Assembly: GCA_964513415.1 (NCBI GenBank)
Contig: CAZEMX010000008.1
Coordinates: forward strand, 1 to 41,565
Reading direction: 5' to 3'
Length of the DNA: 41,565 nucleotides
Source: Methanomethylicus sp964513415
GTDB lineage: Archaea; Thermoproteota; Methanomethylicia; Methanomethylicales; Methanomethylicaceae
Below the pieces are notes generated by a model, which saw only the letters and a program-made list of their open reading frames with translations, was not told where the DNA came from and searched no databases. This document shows positions 30,260 through 39,241 of the stretch, in pieces. Numbering within the stretch: the stretch's first letter is position 1; each line of letters begins with the position of its first letter. The position numbers and the translations under genes are program-made.

Positions 30260-32671
30260 ATGGATTCAAGAGAGATATTTACTAGGCAAAGAATCTCCAG
30301 AAAAGAAAAAGAAGCAAATGACTTTCAATGGTACAAAGACAAGATAATAAAACTTGATTCTTTTTCAAATAGAACTGTATATGGTTTTGGTGGAGTATCG
30401 GAATACCATAGAATGAAGGTAAACTATGATCTATTCAATAATATTCTTGATGTAAGAGATTTTGAGTATGTAGTAAAACCTTTTGGAGCTGAATCTGGTG
30501 AGCTTCCAGCTAAGATGGTAAATAGAGATATTTTATCTAATAAGATAAAAGCTGTTCTTGGAATGGAACAAAAAAGAGGTTTTGATTATAGGGTATATGC
30601 AGTGAATGCTGATGCTACTACAAGAAGAGAACAAGAAGAATTTGGCAGACTCAGAGATTTTGTAGTAAATACTGTAACAATGCCTATCAGACAACAGCTT
30701 GAAATTGAGGCTCAACAGAAAATGAAAGGCCAAGAACTTACTGAGGAAGAAAAACAGCAAATACAGGCTGAAATTGAAGAAAAATTTAAAGCAATGACAC
30801 CAGAGGAAGTCAAACTCTACATGGAGAGAGAGCATCAAGATCCAGCTGAGGCAATGTCTTCTCAACTATTGACTTACCTTATACAAAAGACAAGAGCTAA
30901 AAGAAAATTCAATGAAGGTTGTAAACATGCTGCAATATCAGCTAAGGAAATATATTGGGTTGGGGAAGTAAATGGAGAACCAGAACTCAGAGTTTGCAAT
31001 CCTTTGAGATTTAACTATGATAAATCTCCTGACCTTGAATTTATTGAAGACGGAGAATGGGCTACTTATGAATATAGAATGTCACCTTCAGAAGTAATAG
31101 CATTTTTTGGGGATGAACTGAGTGATGCTGAAATAGACTCAATTTATACAGAGTATGCTTCTTATATTCAAGATCCAAATAACTATGATTTATTTGACTT
31201 CTCAAGACAGTACAATAAGGAAGAAAAACAGACTGTAAGAGTATTTCATGCTACATGGAGATCATTAAGAGAGATTAAATTTCTAACCTATATAGATGAG
31301 AATGGTGAAACACAAGAAACTATTGTGGATGAATCCTATACTATTAATAAACAGGCTGGAGATATCAGTTTAGTATCTAAGTGGATTCCTGAAGTATATG
31401 AAGGTTATAAGATAGGTGCAAGTATCTTTAAAAAACTTAGACCTATACCAGGGCAGTTTAGGGATATGGATAATTTATATTACTCACCATTACCTTACAA
31501 AGGTGCTATTTATGACACTACAAACAGTCTTCCTACATCTCTAATGGATAGGGGTAAGGTATGGCAATATTATCTCAATATTATATATTATAGAATCGAA
31601 CTTCTATTGGCATCAGATAAGGGTAAAAAAGTATTGATGAATATCAATGCTATACCCGATAGCTCTGGTATAGATATTGAGAAATTTCAATACTTCTTTG
31701 AAAGTACACCTTTTGGATGGTTTAATCCTAATGAGGAAGGTATGACTTATTCAGATGTAAATACTATTGCCAAAGTCGTTGATCTTTCCTTGGGCACAAA
31801 TATACAACAGTATCTTTTACTTGCTGAAAGAATGAAGATTGAATGTGGTAATTCTATGGGTATTACTCCACAAGTAGAAGGTCAAATTGCACCATCGGAA
31901 GCTGTAGGGAATACTCAACAGACTCTTGTACAGAATAGTTATATTCTTGAAACCTTCTTCAGTTTGCATAATATAGTCAGAGCTAACGTTTTAAGAGGAT
32001 TACTTGAAGTTGCAAAGGTTTGCTATTCTGAAAGTAAACCTAGAAAACTTAGTTATGCTTTGGATGATATGTCTTTAAAGACTCTTGATTTAGATACTGC
32101 ACTACTTGATAATACTACTTTAGGATTATTTATTGATGATGGTGGTAAGGCTAAGGAAATTAAAGATATGATTACTGCTCTTGCACAATCTGCTATTCAG
32201 AACAATCAAGCTAAAATATCTGATATTATTGCTATTCTTAAGCAAGATAGTATTTCAGTTGCTGAAGATATTCTTAAGAAATCAAGTAAAGAATTACAGG
32301 AAGATGCTTTAGCAGCTCAAAAATCTCAGCAAGAAAGCAATGAGAGAATTGAACAAATTAAGAGTGCAAATGAAGAGAGGAAGAGACAACATGAAAAAGA
32401 GATGATTATTCTTAAGGAAGAGGAAAGACGAAAGACAGTTATTGCACAAACTGCTTTAACAGGTGCTTCATTTAATCCTGAACAAGATACAGACAAAGAT
32501 GGTATTAATGACTTTGTTGAAATAGCAAGATATGGATTAGATGCTGAAATTAAAAGAAAAGAACTTGATATTAGAGAAAAAGAAAGAATTGATAATAAAG
32601 AGATAAATAATAAGAAAATTGAACTTGAAAAGAAGAAAATTTTACAAGCAAATAAAAAAGTTTCTAAATAG
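30260..32671 (+). CDS. Portal protein
   Basis: An 803-residue portal of crAss-like length. It follows the terminase and precedes the scaffold-like protein and capsid genes. A long helical segment (residues about 140-185, QQLEIEAQQKMKGQELTEEE) and a C-terminal coiled coil (about 690-740, QESNERIEQIKSANEERKRQ) are visible, with a very basic/acidic tail (KELDIREKERIDNKEINNKK). The assignment is from position and size more than from any single motif. It ends with a TAG. Confidence 0.85.
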   Translation: MDSREIFTRQRISRKEKEANDFQWYKDKIIKLDSFSNRTVYGFGGVSEYHRMKVNYDLFNNILDVRDFEYVVKPFGAESGELPAKMVNRDILSNKIKAVLGMEQKRGFDYRVYAVNADATTRREQEEFGRLRDFVVNTVTMPIRQQLEIEAQQKMKGQELTEEEKQQIQAEIEEKFKAMTPEEVKLYMEREHQDPAEAMSSQLLTYLIQKTRAKRKFNEGCKHAAISAKEIYWVGEVNGEPELRVCNPLRFNYDKSPDLEFIEDGEWATYEYRMSPSEVIAFFGDELSDAEIDSIYTEYASYIQDPNNYDLFDFSRQYNKEEKQTVRVFHATWRSLREIKFLTYIDENGETQETIVDESYTINKQAGDISLVSKWIPEVYEGYKIGASIFKKLRPIPGQFRDMDNLYYSPLPYKGAIYDTTNSLPTSLMDRGKVWQYYLNIIYYRIELLLASDKGKKVLMNINAIPDSSGIDIEKFQYFFESTPFGWFNPNEEGMTYSDVNTIAKVVDLSLGTNIQQYLLLAERMKIECGNSMGITPQVEGQIAPSEAVGNTQQTLVQNSYILETFFSLHNIVRANVLRGLLEVAKVCYSESKPRKLSYALDDMSLKTLDLDTALLDNTTLGLFIDDGGKAKEIKDMITALAQSAIQNNQAKISDIIAILKQDSISVAEDILKKSSKELQEDALAAQKSQQESNERIEQIKSANEERKRQHEKEMIILKEEERRKTVIAQTALTGASFNPEQDTDKDGINDFVEIARYGLDAEIKRKELDIREKERIDNKEINNKKIELEKKKILQANKKVSK

Positions 32672-32738
32672 CTTTAATCTAAAAGAGCTATTATAAGAAA
32701 CTTAATTTTTGATATTTAGAAAACTTAATTTTTATACT

Positions 32739-32746
32739 TAAATTTG
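32739..32746 (+). promoter_or_regulatory. TAAATTTG promoter-like box before the scaffold-like gene
   Basis: Matches TAnnTTTG, but ends only 8 nt before the ATG at 32755, so the transcript would be leaderless or nearly so. Just upstream, the sequence AAACTTAATTTTT occurs twice (about 32699-32735). Confidence 0.35.
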
Positions 32747-32754
32747 TAACAGTT

Positions 32755-33849
32755 ATGAATGAAGAAAGAACAAATCAGTTTGATAACTTCAATTGGGATT
32801 CAGAAATTTCAGAAGTTGATTTCTTTGGTGAAGTAGAGGAAGTAGCACCTGTAAAAGAAAAAAAGGAAGAAACAGTTGAAGAAGTAAATATAAAAGAAGC
32901 TGAGACTCAAGAAGAAGAAAATCTTTTTGAGGATTTTAAAGAAGAAGAGAAGGTCTTAAAAGAAGTTGAAGATGAGGAAACAAAAGAGACAAATTCAAAA
33001 TTGTCTTCCAATGATATTAGAAACTCACTTCAATACCTAATTCAACAAGGTGTTGTTGAAGAAGAAGAACTTCCAGAAGATGTTGATGAAGATTATTTAG
33101 TAGATATTATTAATAAAACTGTTGAAAGACAATTTGAAGAAAGTATTCAAAGTTTACCAGAGGAAGTTAAAAACATTATTAAATATGTTCATAATGGAGG
33201 TAAACTAAAAGATATTATAGATACTTACTCAGAAACTTTCGAAATTGATGAAAACATAGATATGTCTGATACTAAAAATCAGGAGAAAGTTCTTAAATAT
33301 CTTATGATGGAAGATGGGGAAGAGGATGAGGAATTGATAGATGCTAATATAGAATTCTTAAAAGAATCTGGAAAGTTAGCTTCTATTTCTCAAAGGAAGT
33401 TTGATAAGTGGAAAGAGGAAAGAGAAGAATATACTAGAAGACAAATTGAGGAACAACAAAAACAAAAACAACTTGCAAGAGAAAATCAGATTAAGTTCAA
33501 GAGAGATCTTAATGAAATTCTTTCCAAAAATAATGAAATAAAAGGCTTAAATATATCTGCAAAAGAGGCTAAGGATTTACCATCATATATAAGTGATAAT
33601 TCTATAAAGCTTCAGGATGGAAGAACAATAAGTCCCTTCTACAAAGACTTATTTGAAGCTCTAAAGGATCAAGAGAAAATTATTGCTCTGGCTAAAATTT
33701 TAAAAAATGACTTTGATTTCAGTGATCTTAAAAAAGGTATTGTAACAAAATCAACCAGAGAAATAAAAAAAGATATAGAAAGACAAGAAAAGAAATCACC
33801 TCAAGAAAGAAGCTCACAAAATAAAAAAAGGTTGATTGACTATCTTTGA
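32755..33849 (+). CDS. Acidic scaffold-like protein
   Basis: A 364-residue protein. Residues 1-90 are extremely acidic and probably disordered (for example EEVNIKEAETQEEENLFEDF). Residues about 225-250 form a Gln/Lys-rich helix (REEYTRRQIEEQQKQKQLAR). The C-terminus is basic (KKDIERQEKKSPQERSSQNK). An acidic, helical, charged-tail protein between portal and major capsid protein fits an internal scaffold or capsid assembly protein. No protease motif is seen in it. Confidence 0.75.
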   Translation: MNEERTNQFDNFNWDSEISEVDFFGEVEEVAPVKEKKEETVEEVNIKEAETQEEENLFEDFKEEEKVLKEVEDEETKETNSKLSSNDIRNSLQYLIQQGVVEEEELPEDVDEDYLVDIINKTVERQFEESIQSLPEEVKNIIKYVHNGGKLKDIIDTYSETFEIDENIDMSDTKNQEKVLKYLMMEDGEEDEELIDANIEFLKESGKLASISQRKFDKWKEEREEYTRRQIEEQQKQKQLARENQIKFKRDLNEILSKNNEIKGLNISAKEAKDLPSYISDNSIKLQDGRTISPFYKDLFEALKDQEKIIALAKILKNDFDFSDLKKGIVTKSTREIKKDIERQEKKSPQERSSQNKKRLIDYL

Positions 33850-33875
33850 GACTAACTTAATAAATAACAAAAACT

Positions 33876-35345
33876 ATGGCTACATTAGGAAGTAAACTAA
33901 TTACAAAAGAAATGCAATGGAATGCCAATATGACTGAGCAAAACCATTTAGGTGCTGCTCTATTGGCAAAACCACAAAAGTTGGTAGGAACTATGGACCA
34001 ACTTTTCTCTGCAAAAAATTACTATTCTGATAATCCACTTTCTTCTATGTTGATGGGTAATAAACTTACAGAGGAAACAATTGGTACAACTAGTTGGGAG
34101 TGGGATTTGAAAGGGGCTAATACAAGACCCTTAATTGTGTTGGAGAATGTTGAACCATCTACTAATACCACTCCAGGTAAATATGGAAGACCTTTCAAAA
34201 TTAAATTGGATGAGAATTGGTATCTGCATGGTGATTATATCCACCCTGGAACTTCTAACAAGAAATTCCAACTACGTATTCAGGATAATCCTGTTCCTCA
34301 TGGTGATGGCTGGGTATATACAGTAGTTATGGCATCTGGAAATCCACAAGATTTCTTGCCAGTAAAATATCTGCAATATGGACAGCAATGGGGTAAGCTT
34401 TATTCTAAATATGAAGAAGCAGCTGAACAATCTGGTTCTACCCAGTTCAGTTTACCTATTTCTTTACAAAACAGGATGTCTCTCTATCGTAAAGAGTACA
34501 AGATTACCAACTATGCTGCTACTGAAGTATTGGCTGTTGCTATTCCTGTTATTAGGGATAATGGTAAGGTTGAAATGGTAACCAACTGGATTAAATATGC
34601 TGAAATTGAGTACTGGCAGCAATGGTATAGAGAACTTGAAAGAGGTTTCTGGTATTCTCGTAGTACCGATAATGTTATTGGTGCTAATGGAAGACCTGTA
34701 AGATCAGGACCTGGTATTCAGGAACAACTTGAGGACTCTCATATACACCGCTATTCTGTACTGACTGCAAAATTAATTGAAGAATATCTAATGGATATCT
34801 TCTACTCTCGTGTTAAACCTGGACAAGGTCGTCAAGTAAAAGGTTTTACTGGTGAATATGGTATGTTACAGTTCCACAGAGCAATTCAAGACTGGCAAAA
34901 CAAATCTGGATTTATCAAAAATGTTGAAGTTTATACTAATAAGGTTCAATCTGATTATCACGTTAATGCTTTAGAAGCTGGTTATCAGTTTGTTAAGTAC
35001 AACATGGCTAATGGAAGTTCTTTGGAACTTGTACATAATCCTTTGTATGATGACAGGAGTATTAACTTTGAAATTGATCCAATTACAGGTTTCCCAGTTG
35101 AGTCCCAACGTATTACTTTCCTTGATCTTAATGGTGAAGGCAATAAGTCTAATATTAAGATTATGAATAAGAAAGATGGTTTTGCTTTTGGCTATGTTCA
35201 GGGTTTATATGGTCCTTATGGTCCTATTAATGGTGGAACTGCTGCACACTCTGGCTCTTATTATGAAATGCACGTTGAAAAATCCTGTGGATTGCATATT
35301 CATGATATAACAAGATGTGGTGAACTCATACTTTCAAGAAACTAG
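33876..35345 (+). CDS. Major capsid protein, HK97-fold type
   Basis: A 489-residue protein with the length and position of the crAss-like major capsid protein (portal, scaffold, capsid order). Its base composition is clearly less AT-biased than that of neighbours, with regular codons, as expected for the most abundant late protein. It is rich in Gly, Tyr and Trp (for example YWQQWYRELERGFWYSR, residues about 247-263) and has a His-rich C-terminus (YEMHVEKSCGLHIHDITR). The HK97 fold is inferred from the family. Confidence 0.85.
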   Translation: MATLGSKLITKEMQWNANMTEQNHLGAALLAKPQKLVGTMDQLFSAKNYYSDNPLSSMLMGNKLTEETIGTTSWEWDLKGANTRPLIVLENVEPSTNTTPGKYGRPFKIKLDENWYLHGDYIHPGTSNKKFQLRIQDNPVPHGDGWVYTVVMASGNPQDFLPVKYLQYGQQWGKLYSKYEEAAEQSGSTQFSLPISLQNRMSLYRKEYKITNYAATEVLAVAIPVIRDNGKVEMVTNWIKYAEIEYWQQWYRELERGFWYSRSTDNVIGANGRPVRSGPGIQEQLEDSHIHRYSVLTAKLIEEYLMDIFYSRVKPGQGRQVKGFTGEYGMLQFHRAIQDWQNKSGFIKNVEVYTNKVQSDYHVNALEAGYQFVKYNMANGSSLELVHNPLYDDRSINFEIDPITGFPVESQRITFLDLNGEGNKSNIKIMNKKDGFAFGYVQGLYGPYGPINGGTAAHSGSYYEMHVEKSCGLHIHDITRCGELILSRN

Positions 35346-35525
35346 TAAAAAATGTTGAAGATGTGACATCATAAATTTTGCCTATCTTTGTAGAGTATGA
35401 ATTTTAAAAACTCTACAAAGATGGCAGAATTTAATAAAAAACAGTTTTTCTTAGAACTGAGTAAGAAGTAAAAATCTTACTGAACTTTACAATTGAGTTT
35501 TATAATTAGATAAAAAAATTTTTAT
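35346..35525 (+). promoter_or_regulatory. Structured leader between capsid gene and next virion gene
   Basis: 180 nt with a 12-bp stem (35385-35396 with 35411-35422) extended by GCC/GGC ends, a TATCTTTG promoter-like box (35383-35390) inside the left arm of that stem, a 16-codon reading frame that starts at the right arm (35421-35471), and a second 7-bp hairpin at the end of that frame (AGTAAGA/TCTTACT, about 35459-35480). The order recalls attenuation-type leaders. Confidence 0.5.
35421..35471 (+). CDS. Possible 16-residue leader peptide
   Basis: ATG at 35421 opens a short frame MAEFNKKQFFLELSKK followed by TAA. The start codon forms part of the right arm of a 12-bp stem and the stop codon lies in the loop of a following hairpin. 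No homology is claimed. It is annotated because position and structure fit a translated leader; it may be untranslated. Confidence 0.25.
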   Translation: MAEFNKKQFFLELSKK

Positions 35526-36341
35526 ATGGCAATAGTAAAAATCAAGCCCATTGAAAGAGAAAAATGGCATGGTAAAAAAGGTAATGAAAGTTTTACAAGA
35601 CCAACAACTATCAGAGCATTAGTGAATGTAGATAGTATGACCTATGCAACAGGTCTTACCGAAGAAGAAGCAAAAGAATATGGTGAAAAGTTGAAGATTG
35701 ATTTGTCCAATCAATTTAATTTAGAAGAACCTCATCCATTCTGGGATACAAAGGCAGGAGAAATTAAGTTGGAAAATAGGACAATGTTATTTGATACTGA
35801 GAATCCTTTGGACTTTATAAAGGTAAAAGTATGCAAGGCTTCAAGATTTGTAGCTAACTCATTAAAAGAGTATGAAGAAGGAATGTTCCCTGAAGCTACT
35901 CATATAATTTTTGATGAAAGCGAAGAAATTGAAGAAAAAGCTTCTAAGATTGAAATCAAAAAGAAAGCTGTAATTGAGACAGCCAAGCTATCTAAAGATA
36001 GAAAAATTCAGATGATTTTAATTTTATCTGCTGATGGAAATTATTTGAAAGCTAAAAACTTAAAAGGTAAATCTGACAATTTTATTGAGGTTGAACTGGA
36101 TAAATTAATTGAAAGTAAGGCAGATGAAGTTCTTAGATACTTAAAGATGAACAAAGATGATACTGCTACTCAAGCTCTTGTTTTGGAGGCTTTGCAGAGG
36201 CACATCTTTGAAAAGGTTGGACATAAGATTATGTATCATGATTCTACATTAGGAGAAGATATTTATGATGTTGTAAATTATCTAAATGCTCCAGAGAATC
36301 AGGAGTTTAAAATAAGAATCTTAGCACAAGTAAATGAGTGA
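35526..36341 (+). CDS. Virion structural protein, 271 residues
   Basis: A soluble protein with a helical, acidic middle (HIIFDESEEIEEKASKIEIK, residues about 126-145) flanked by mixed regions. It directly follows the capsid gene, so a capsid-auxiliary or head-completion role is likely. It has no recognised catalytic motif. It overlaps the next gene by 1 bp (TGATG). Confidence 0.75.
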   Translation: MAIVKIKPIEREKWHGKKGNESFTRPTTIRALVNVDSMTYATGLTEEEAKEYGEKLKIDLSNQFNLEEPHPFWDTKAGEIKLENRTMLFDTENPLDFIKVKVCKASRFVANSLKEYEEGMFPEATHIIFDESEEIEEKASKIEIKKKAVIETAKLSKDRKIQMILILSADGNYLKAKNLKGKSDNFIEVELDKLIESKADEVLRYLKMNKDDTATQALVLEALQRHIFEKVGHKIMYHDSTLGEDIYDVVNYLNAPENQEFKIRILAQVNE

Positions 36342-37045
36342 TGGAAATAGAACAAATGCACTATGATGTCAAAATGAAGCTGAATAAGATAGACAGTCAG
36401 CAATATAGAAATCTGATAATACCTCAGATAGACTGGTTATTGAATGAAGCTCAGGAAATCTTTGTAGAGATAGTTGCTTTTCCAAGAAAAGCCATACAAT
36501 ATGGTTTTGAAGTTGGAACAATGACTATTATGGACATTAGAAGTGTTGTTGTTGAAAACTCTCCATTAATACCAGATACTGATAAAAATGTAATACTGCC
36601 AAAGGATTTTTGGATATATATAAATTCATATTCTAATATTAGAAAAGGCACATGTACAAAAGACAGCTTTAAGACATATATAAGACAACATGATGATGAC
36701 TTTGAAAATAGCCCTTTTGACTGTAGTTCTTTTGAATGGAGAACAATTAATGCAGTTTTTAATCAAAACGGTATAAAACTATATGCAAAAGATTTTATTA
36801 TAGAAAAGTTTTTTTTGACTTATATAAAGAAACTAAAATATATTCATAATGCTAAGGATTTTCAAGGGGGTTCTTATAAACTTCCTGGAATTGACTTACC
36901 CTTGACAGGTTCTGTAAATTGTGAGCTTCCAGAACATACACATAGGAAAATTGTGGATATTGCAGTTTTATTAGCAACAGGACAATTACAAATTCCTGAT
37001 TACCAGATTAAAAAAGACAAATTATCACTAAATCAAATTATTTAA
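36341..37045 (+). CDS. Head-tail connector or ring protein candidate
   Basis: A 234-residue protein starting at ATG 36341 (a GTG one codon earlier is rejected). The N-terminal half is helical with IDWLLNEAQEIFVEIVAF, and the middle has an aromatic/Asp-rich loop (PFDCSSFEWR). Position after capsid and auxiliary genes matches the stacked ring proteins that bridge portal and tail in crAss-like virions. The family was not identified by motif. Confidence 0.75.
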   Translation: MEIEQMHYDVKMKLNKIDSQQYRNLIIPQIDWLLNEAQEIFVEIVAFPRKAIQYGFEVGTMTIMDIRSVVVENSPLIPDTDKNVILPKDFWIYINSYSNIRKGTCTKDSFKTYIRQHDDDFENSPFDCSSFEWRTINAVFNQNGIKLYAKDFIIEKFFLTYIKKLKYIHNAKDFQGGSYKLPGIDLPLTGSVNCELPEHTHRKIVDIAVLLATGQLQIPDYQIKKDKLSLNQII

Positions 37046-37049
37046 AATT

Positions 37050-38342
37050 ATGAGTACAAATAACAAAGTATTTCAAATCCTTGTTACAAAAGGTAATGCA
37101 GGTCTTCCAGCAGCAGGTTCTTCTATTAATTCTCTAGCTGATGGACAAATAGGCTTGTTTAATGCTGAGACAAATCTTGCTGTTGATGCAGCTGCAATTC
37201 CAAAAGAAGTTTATTTTGCAGTTGGTGTACATAAAGATGGTGCTCTTGCTGATGTTAATTATTCTGCAGGTCAAGTTATTCAACTTGAAAATCTGAGGGA
37301 TATAAATGTAAAGAATTATACAGCAGGTAAACCCTATATTTTTGAGATTTCAAATTTCTCAAATCTTCAATGGGATACAGAGTATGCTGTAAAATTTGAG
37401 TTCCGTAATATGCAGGTCCATATGCGTCAGGGATACAATATGTTTGCAAAAACATATGTTATAAAAACTGACTGTGGTGATCCTATTACTTCTCCTACTG
37501 CTGAACATCTTGTTAAAAAGTTTCTTGAAGCTTTTAATGCAGATGCTTCTGGTATGTTTACTGCTGTTCCTGTAAAGAACTCTGCTGATATCACTTATGG
37601 GGCATATGGTTCTTCTACATCTGTAGTTACTGTTATTGGAGATAAGACTTTCACAACTACTATTACATCTGCTGATAATACTGGTGCAGCTGTAGCTACT
37701 AAAGTTGCTGCAACTATTGATGCAGATGATGATCTTACTGCTACTGCTACTGGTGCAGTAGTTACAATTAAAGGTTTACCTAAACCTACTCCTGCTATTA
37801 CAGTAACTGGTGTAACTTCAACTATTGTAGCTCCTGCAGTACTATCTAATACTACTGGAGCAACAGGTATTAAAGTTACTACAAATCCTGTCGCAATTAA
37901 TCAGTATTGTGATATAAATACCAAATACTACAATCCTCGTCAGACTCTTATTATAGCTTCTGCTATTGGAGAAACTTGTCCTAATTTTAGTATTGGTGTT
38001 TTACAGGAAGCTATTGATGAACAAGGGGCTGGATATGATATTGCACAGAAAGAGTATCATGCTGGTGGTTGGAATGGAAGACCTGGACCTTATAGAGCAT
38101 CTTCTGCTGTAGGTTTGGCTTTACCTGGATTTAAATATTTTGCCGATAAATCTGCAAATTATGACCAATTCAATGTAGTATATGATCAATATTCTACTGC
38201 TGGCTGGGGAGAGTACCTAAGTAATCTTCTTACTGTTATTGCTGTTCCTACAGCATCTACAACTACAAGAGCAGCTTTGGTAACTATATTGAATGCTATG
38301 GCAGTTAAAGCAGGTACTTCTGCTATTAAGACTATAGTATAG
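37050..38342 (+). CDS. Virion protein with inserted Thr/Ala-rich beta domain
   Basis: A 430-residue protein with two different parts. Residues 1-170 and about 290-430 are ordinary mixed structure (for example YNMFAKTYVIKTDCGDP and GGWNGRPGPYRASSAVGLAL). Residues about 185-285 form a Thr/Val/Ala-rich repeat-like insert (VVTVIGDKTFTTTITSADNT, ITVTGVTSTI), typical of an Ig- or fibre-like beta domain displayed on the virion. Codon use is less AT-biased, suggesting abundance. It is followed by a strong terminator. Confidence 0.75.
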   Translation: MSTNNKVFQILVTKGNAGLPAAGSSINSLADGQIGLFNAETNLAVDAAAIPKEVYFAVGVHKDGALADVNYSAGQVIQLENLRDINVKNYTAGKPYIFEISNFSNLQWDTEYAVKFEFRNMQVHMRQGYNMFAKTYVIKTDCGDPITSPTAEHLVKKFLEAFNADASGMFTAVPVKNSADITYGAYGSSTSVVTVIGDKTFTTTITSADNTGAAVATKVAATIDADDDLTATATGAVVTIKGLPKPTPAITVTGVTSTIVAPAVLSNTTGATGIKVTTNPVAINQYCDINTKYYNPRQTLIIASAIGETCPNFSIGVLQEAIDEQGAGYDIAQKEYHAGGWNGRPGPYRASSAVGLALPGFKYFADKSANYDQFNVVYDQYSTAGWGEYLSNLLTVIAVPTASTTTRAALVTILNAMAVKAGTSAIKTIV

Positions 38343-38350
38343 AATAAACT

Positions 38351-38381
38351 AAAAAGGTAAGGTTTCCTGCCTTACCTTTTT
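38351..38381 (+). terminator. Strong bidirectional-type terminator
   Basis: A perfect 12-bp stem (38351-38362 with 38370-38381) with a 7-nt loop. The right arm ends in TTTTT, so it can act on the plus strand; the left arm starts with AAAAA. It separates the head genes from the next group. Confidence 0.9.
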
Positions 38382-38393
38382 AATTATATTACT

Positions 38394-38606
38394 ATGGAAA
38401 AAGACTATATAAAGTTACAAGGTGTAGATATATGTACAAGACAAATAGATTATATTGAATTTGGATTAAAACAATCTAAAACTACTCCTTTTTTAGTATT
38501 TGGAATAAGTACTATAAATCATTTATTAGAAGATTTTTACGAAGAAGATTTTAAAGATGATGAGAATTTTGTATCTTTACTCAATAGAATAGGAATATGG
38601 CAATAG
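38394..38606 (+). CDS. Small conserved protein, 70 residues
   Basis: A soluble acidic protein (EDFYEEDFKDDENF, residues about 48-61) starting 12 nt after the terminator. It overlaps the next gene by 10 bp. The N-terminal part has strand-like LQGVDICTRQIDYIEFGL. No family is recognised; by position it belongs to the virion/tail group. Confidence 0.7.
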   Translation: MEKDYIKLQGVDICTRQIDYIEFGLKQSKTTPFLVFGISTINHLLEDFYEEDFKDDENFVSLLNRIGIWQ

Positions 38607-39223
38607 AAGTAGTAGGAAACTATATATACCTCAGAATTCCAAATGAATATGAGTGTATTTATGACAATCTATTAAGAAGTCTTTCTTCCATAGGTACTAA
38701 TAGTATAGGTAATTGTAATGGGAGAAGATTTATTGATAAATGTCTTGGTATAAACCCTTGTGGAAAAACACTTGGTGACTTAATAGATAGTTGGAATATG
38801 TTCCAAATAGCCTGTGCCTCTCATGAATTAGGGGAATATTCAAAAGCAGATAAGATAATAACTTATATAAATAGTAAGATGTCATTTAATTGTCCTACTA
38901 ATTATAGAATTATATATTATGGTGAAGTAGATTACAAGCCTACATTAAATGATATCTTGGCAGGAAATACATATAATGTATATAGTAAGACTAATTCATT
39001 CAGTTTGAGAGTTGAGAAGAAAGGTCATTATATAGCTATACCTAGCACGTATTCAATAAAAACAATTGAAAACGCAAGCTTTAGAGGAGACTGGCTTTAT
39101 GAGCCTAATATTGGTATAGATATATATACAAGAGAAGAAATTCTTATAGAAGGTGTTTCTTATACCTTATGGTATTGTGAATTTCCTGTAGCTTTTGATG
39201 CAACTGTAGAAGTAATTATATAA
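38597..39223 (+). CDS. Virion or tail protein, 208 residues
   Basis: A beta-rich protein with eight Cys (for example NEYECIYD, GNCNGRRFIDKCLGINPCGK and FQIACAS in the first half), unusual for a cytoplasmic phage protein. The C-terminal half contains YSKTNSFSLRVEKKGHYIAI and other strand-like stretches. By position a tail or adaptor protein; no family is recognised. Confidence 0.7.
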   Translation: MAIEVVGNYIYLRIPNEYECIYDNLLRSLSSIGTNSIGNCNGRRFIDKCLGINPCGKTLGDLIDSWNMFQIACASHELGEYSKADKIITYINSKMSFNCPTNYRIIYYGEVDYKPTLNDILAGNTYNVYSKTNSFSLRVEKKGHYIAIPSTYSIKTIENASFRGDWLYEPNIGIDIYTREEILIEGVSYTLWYCEFPVAFDATVEVII

Positions 39224-39241
39224 TATTTAAAACAGTCTATT

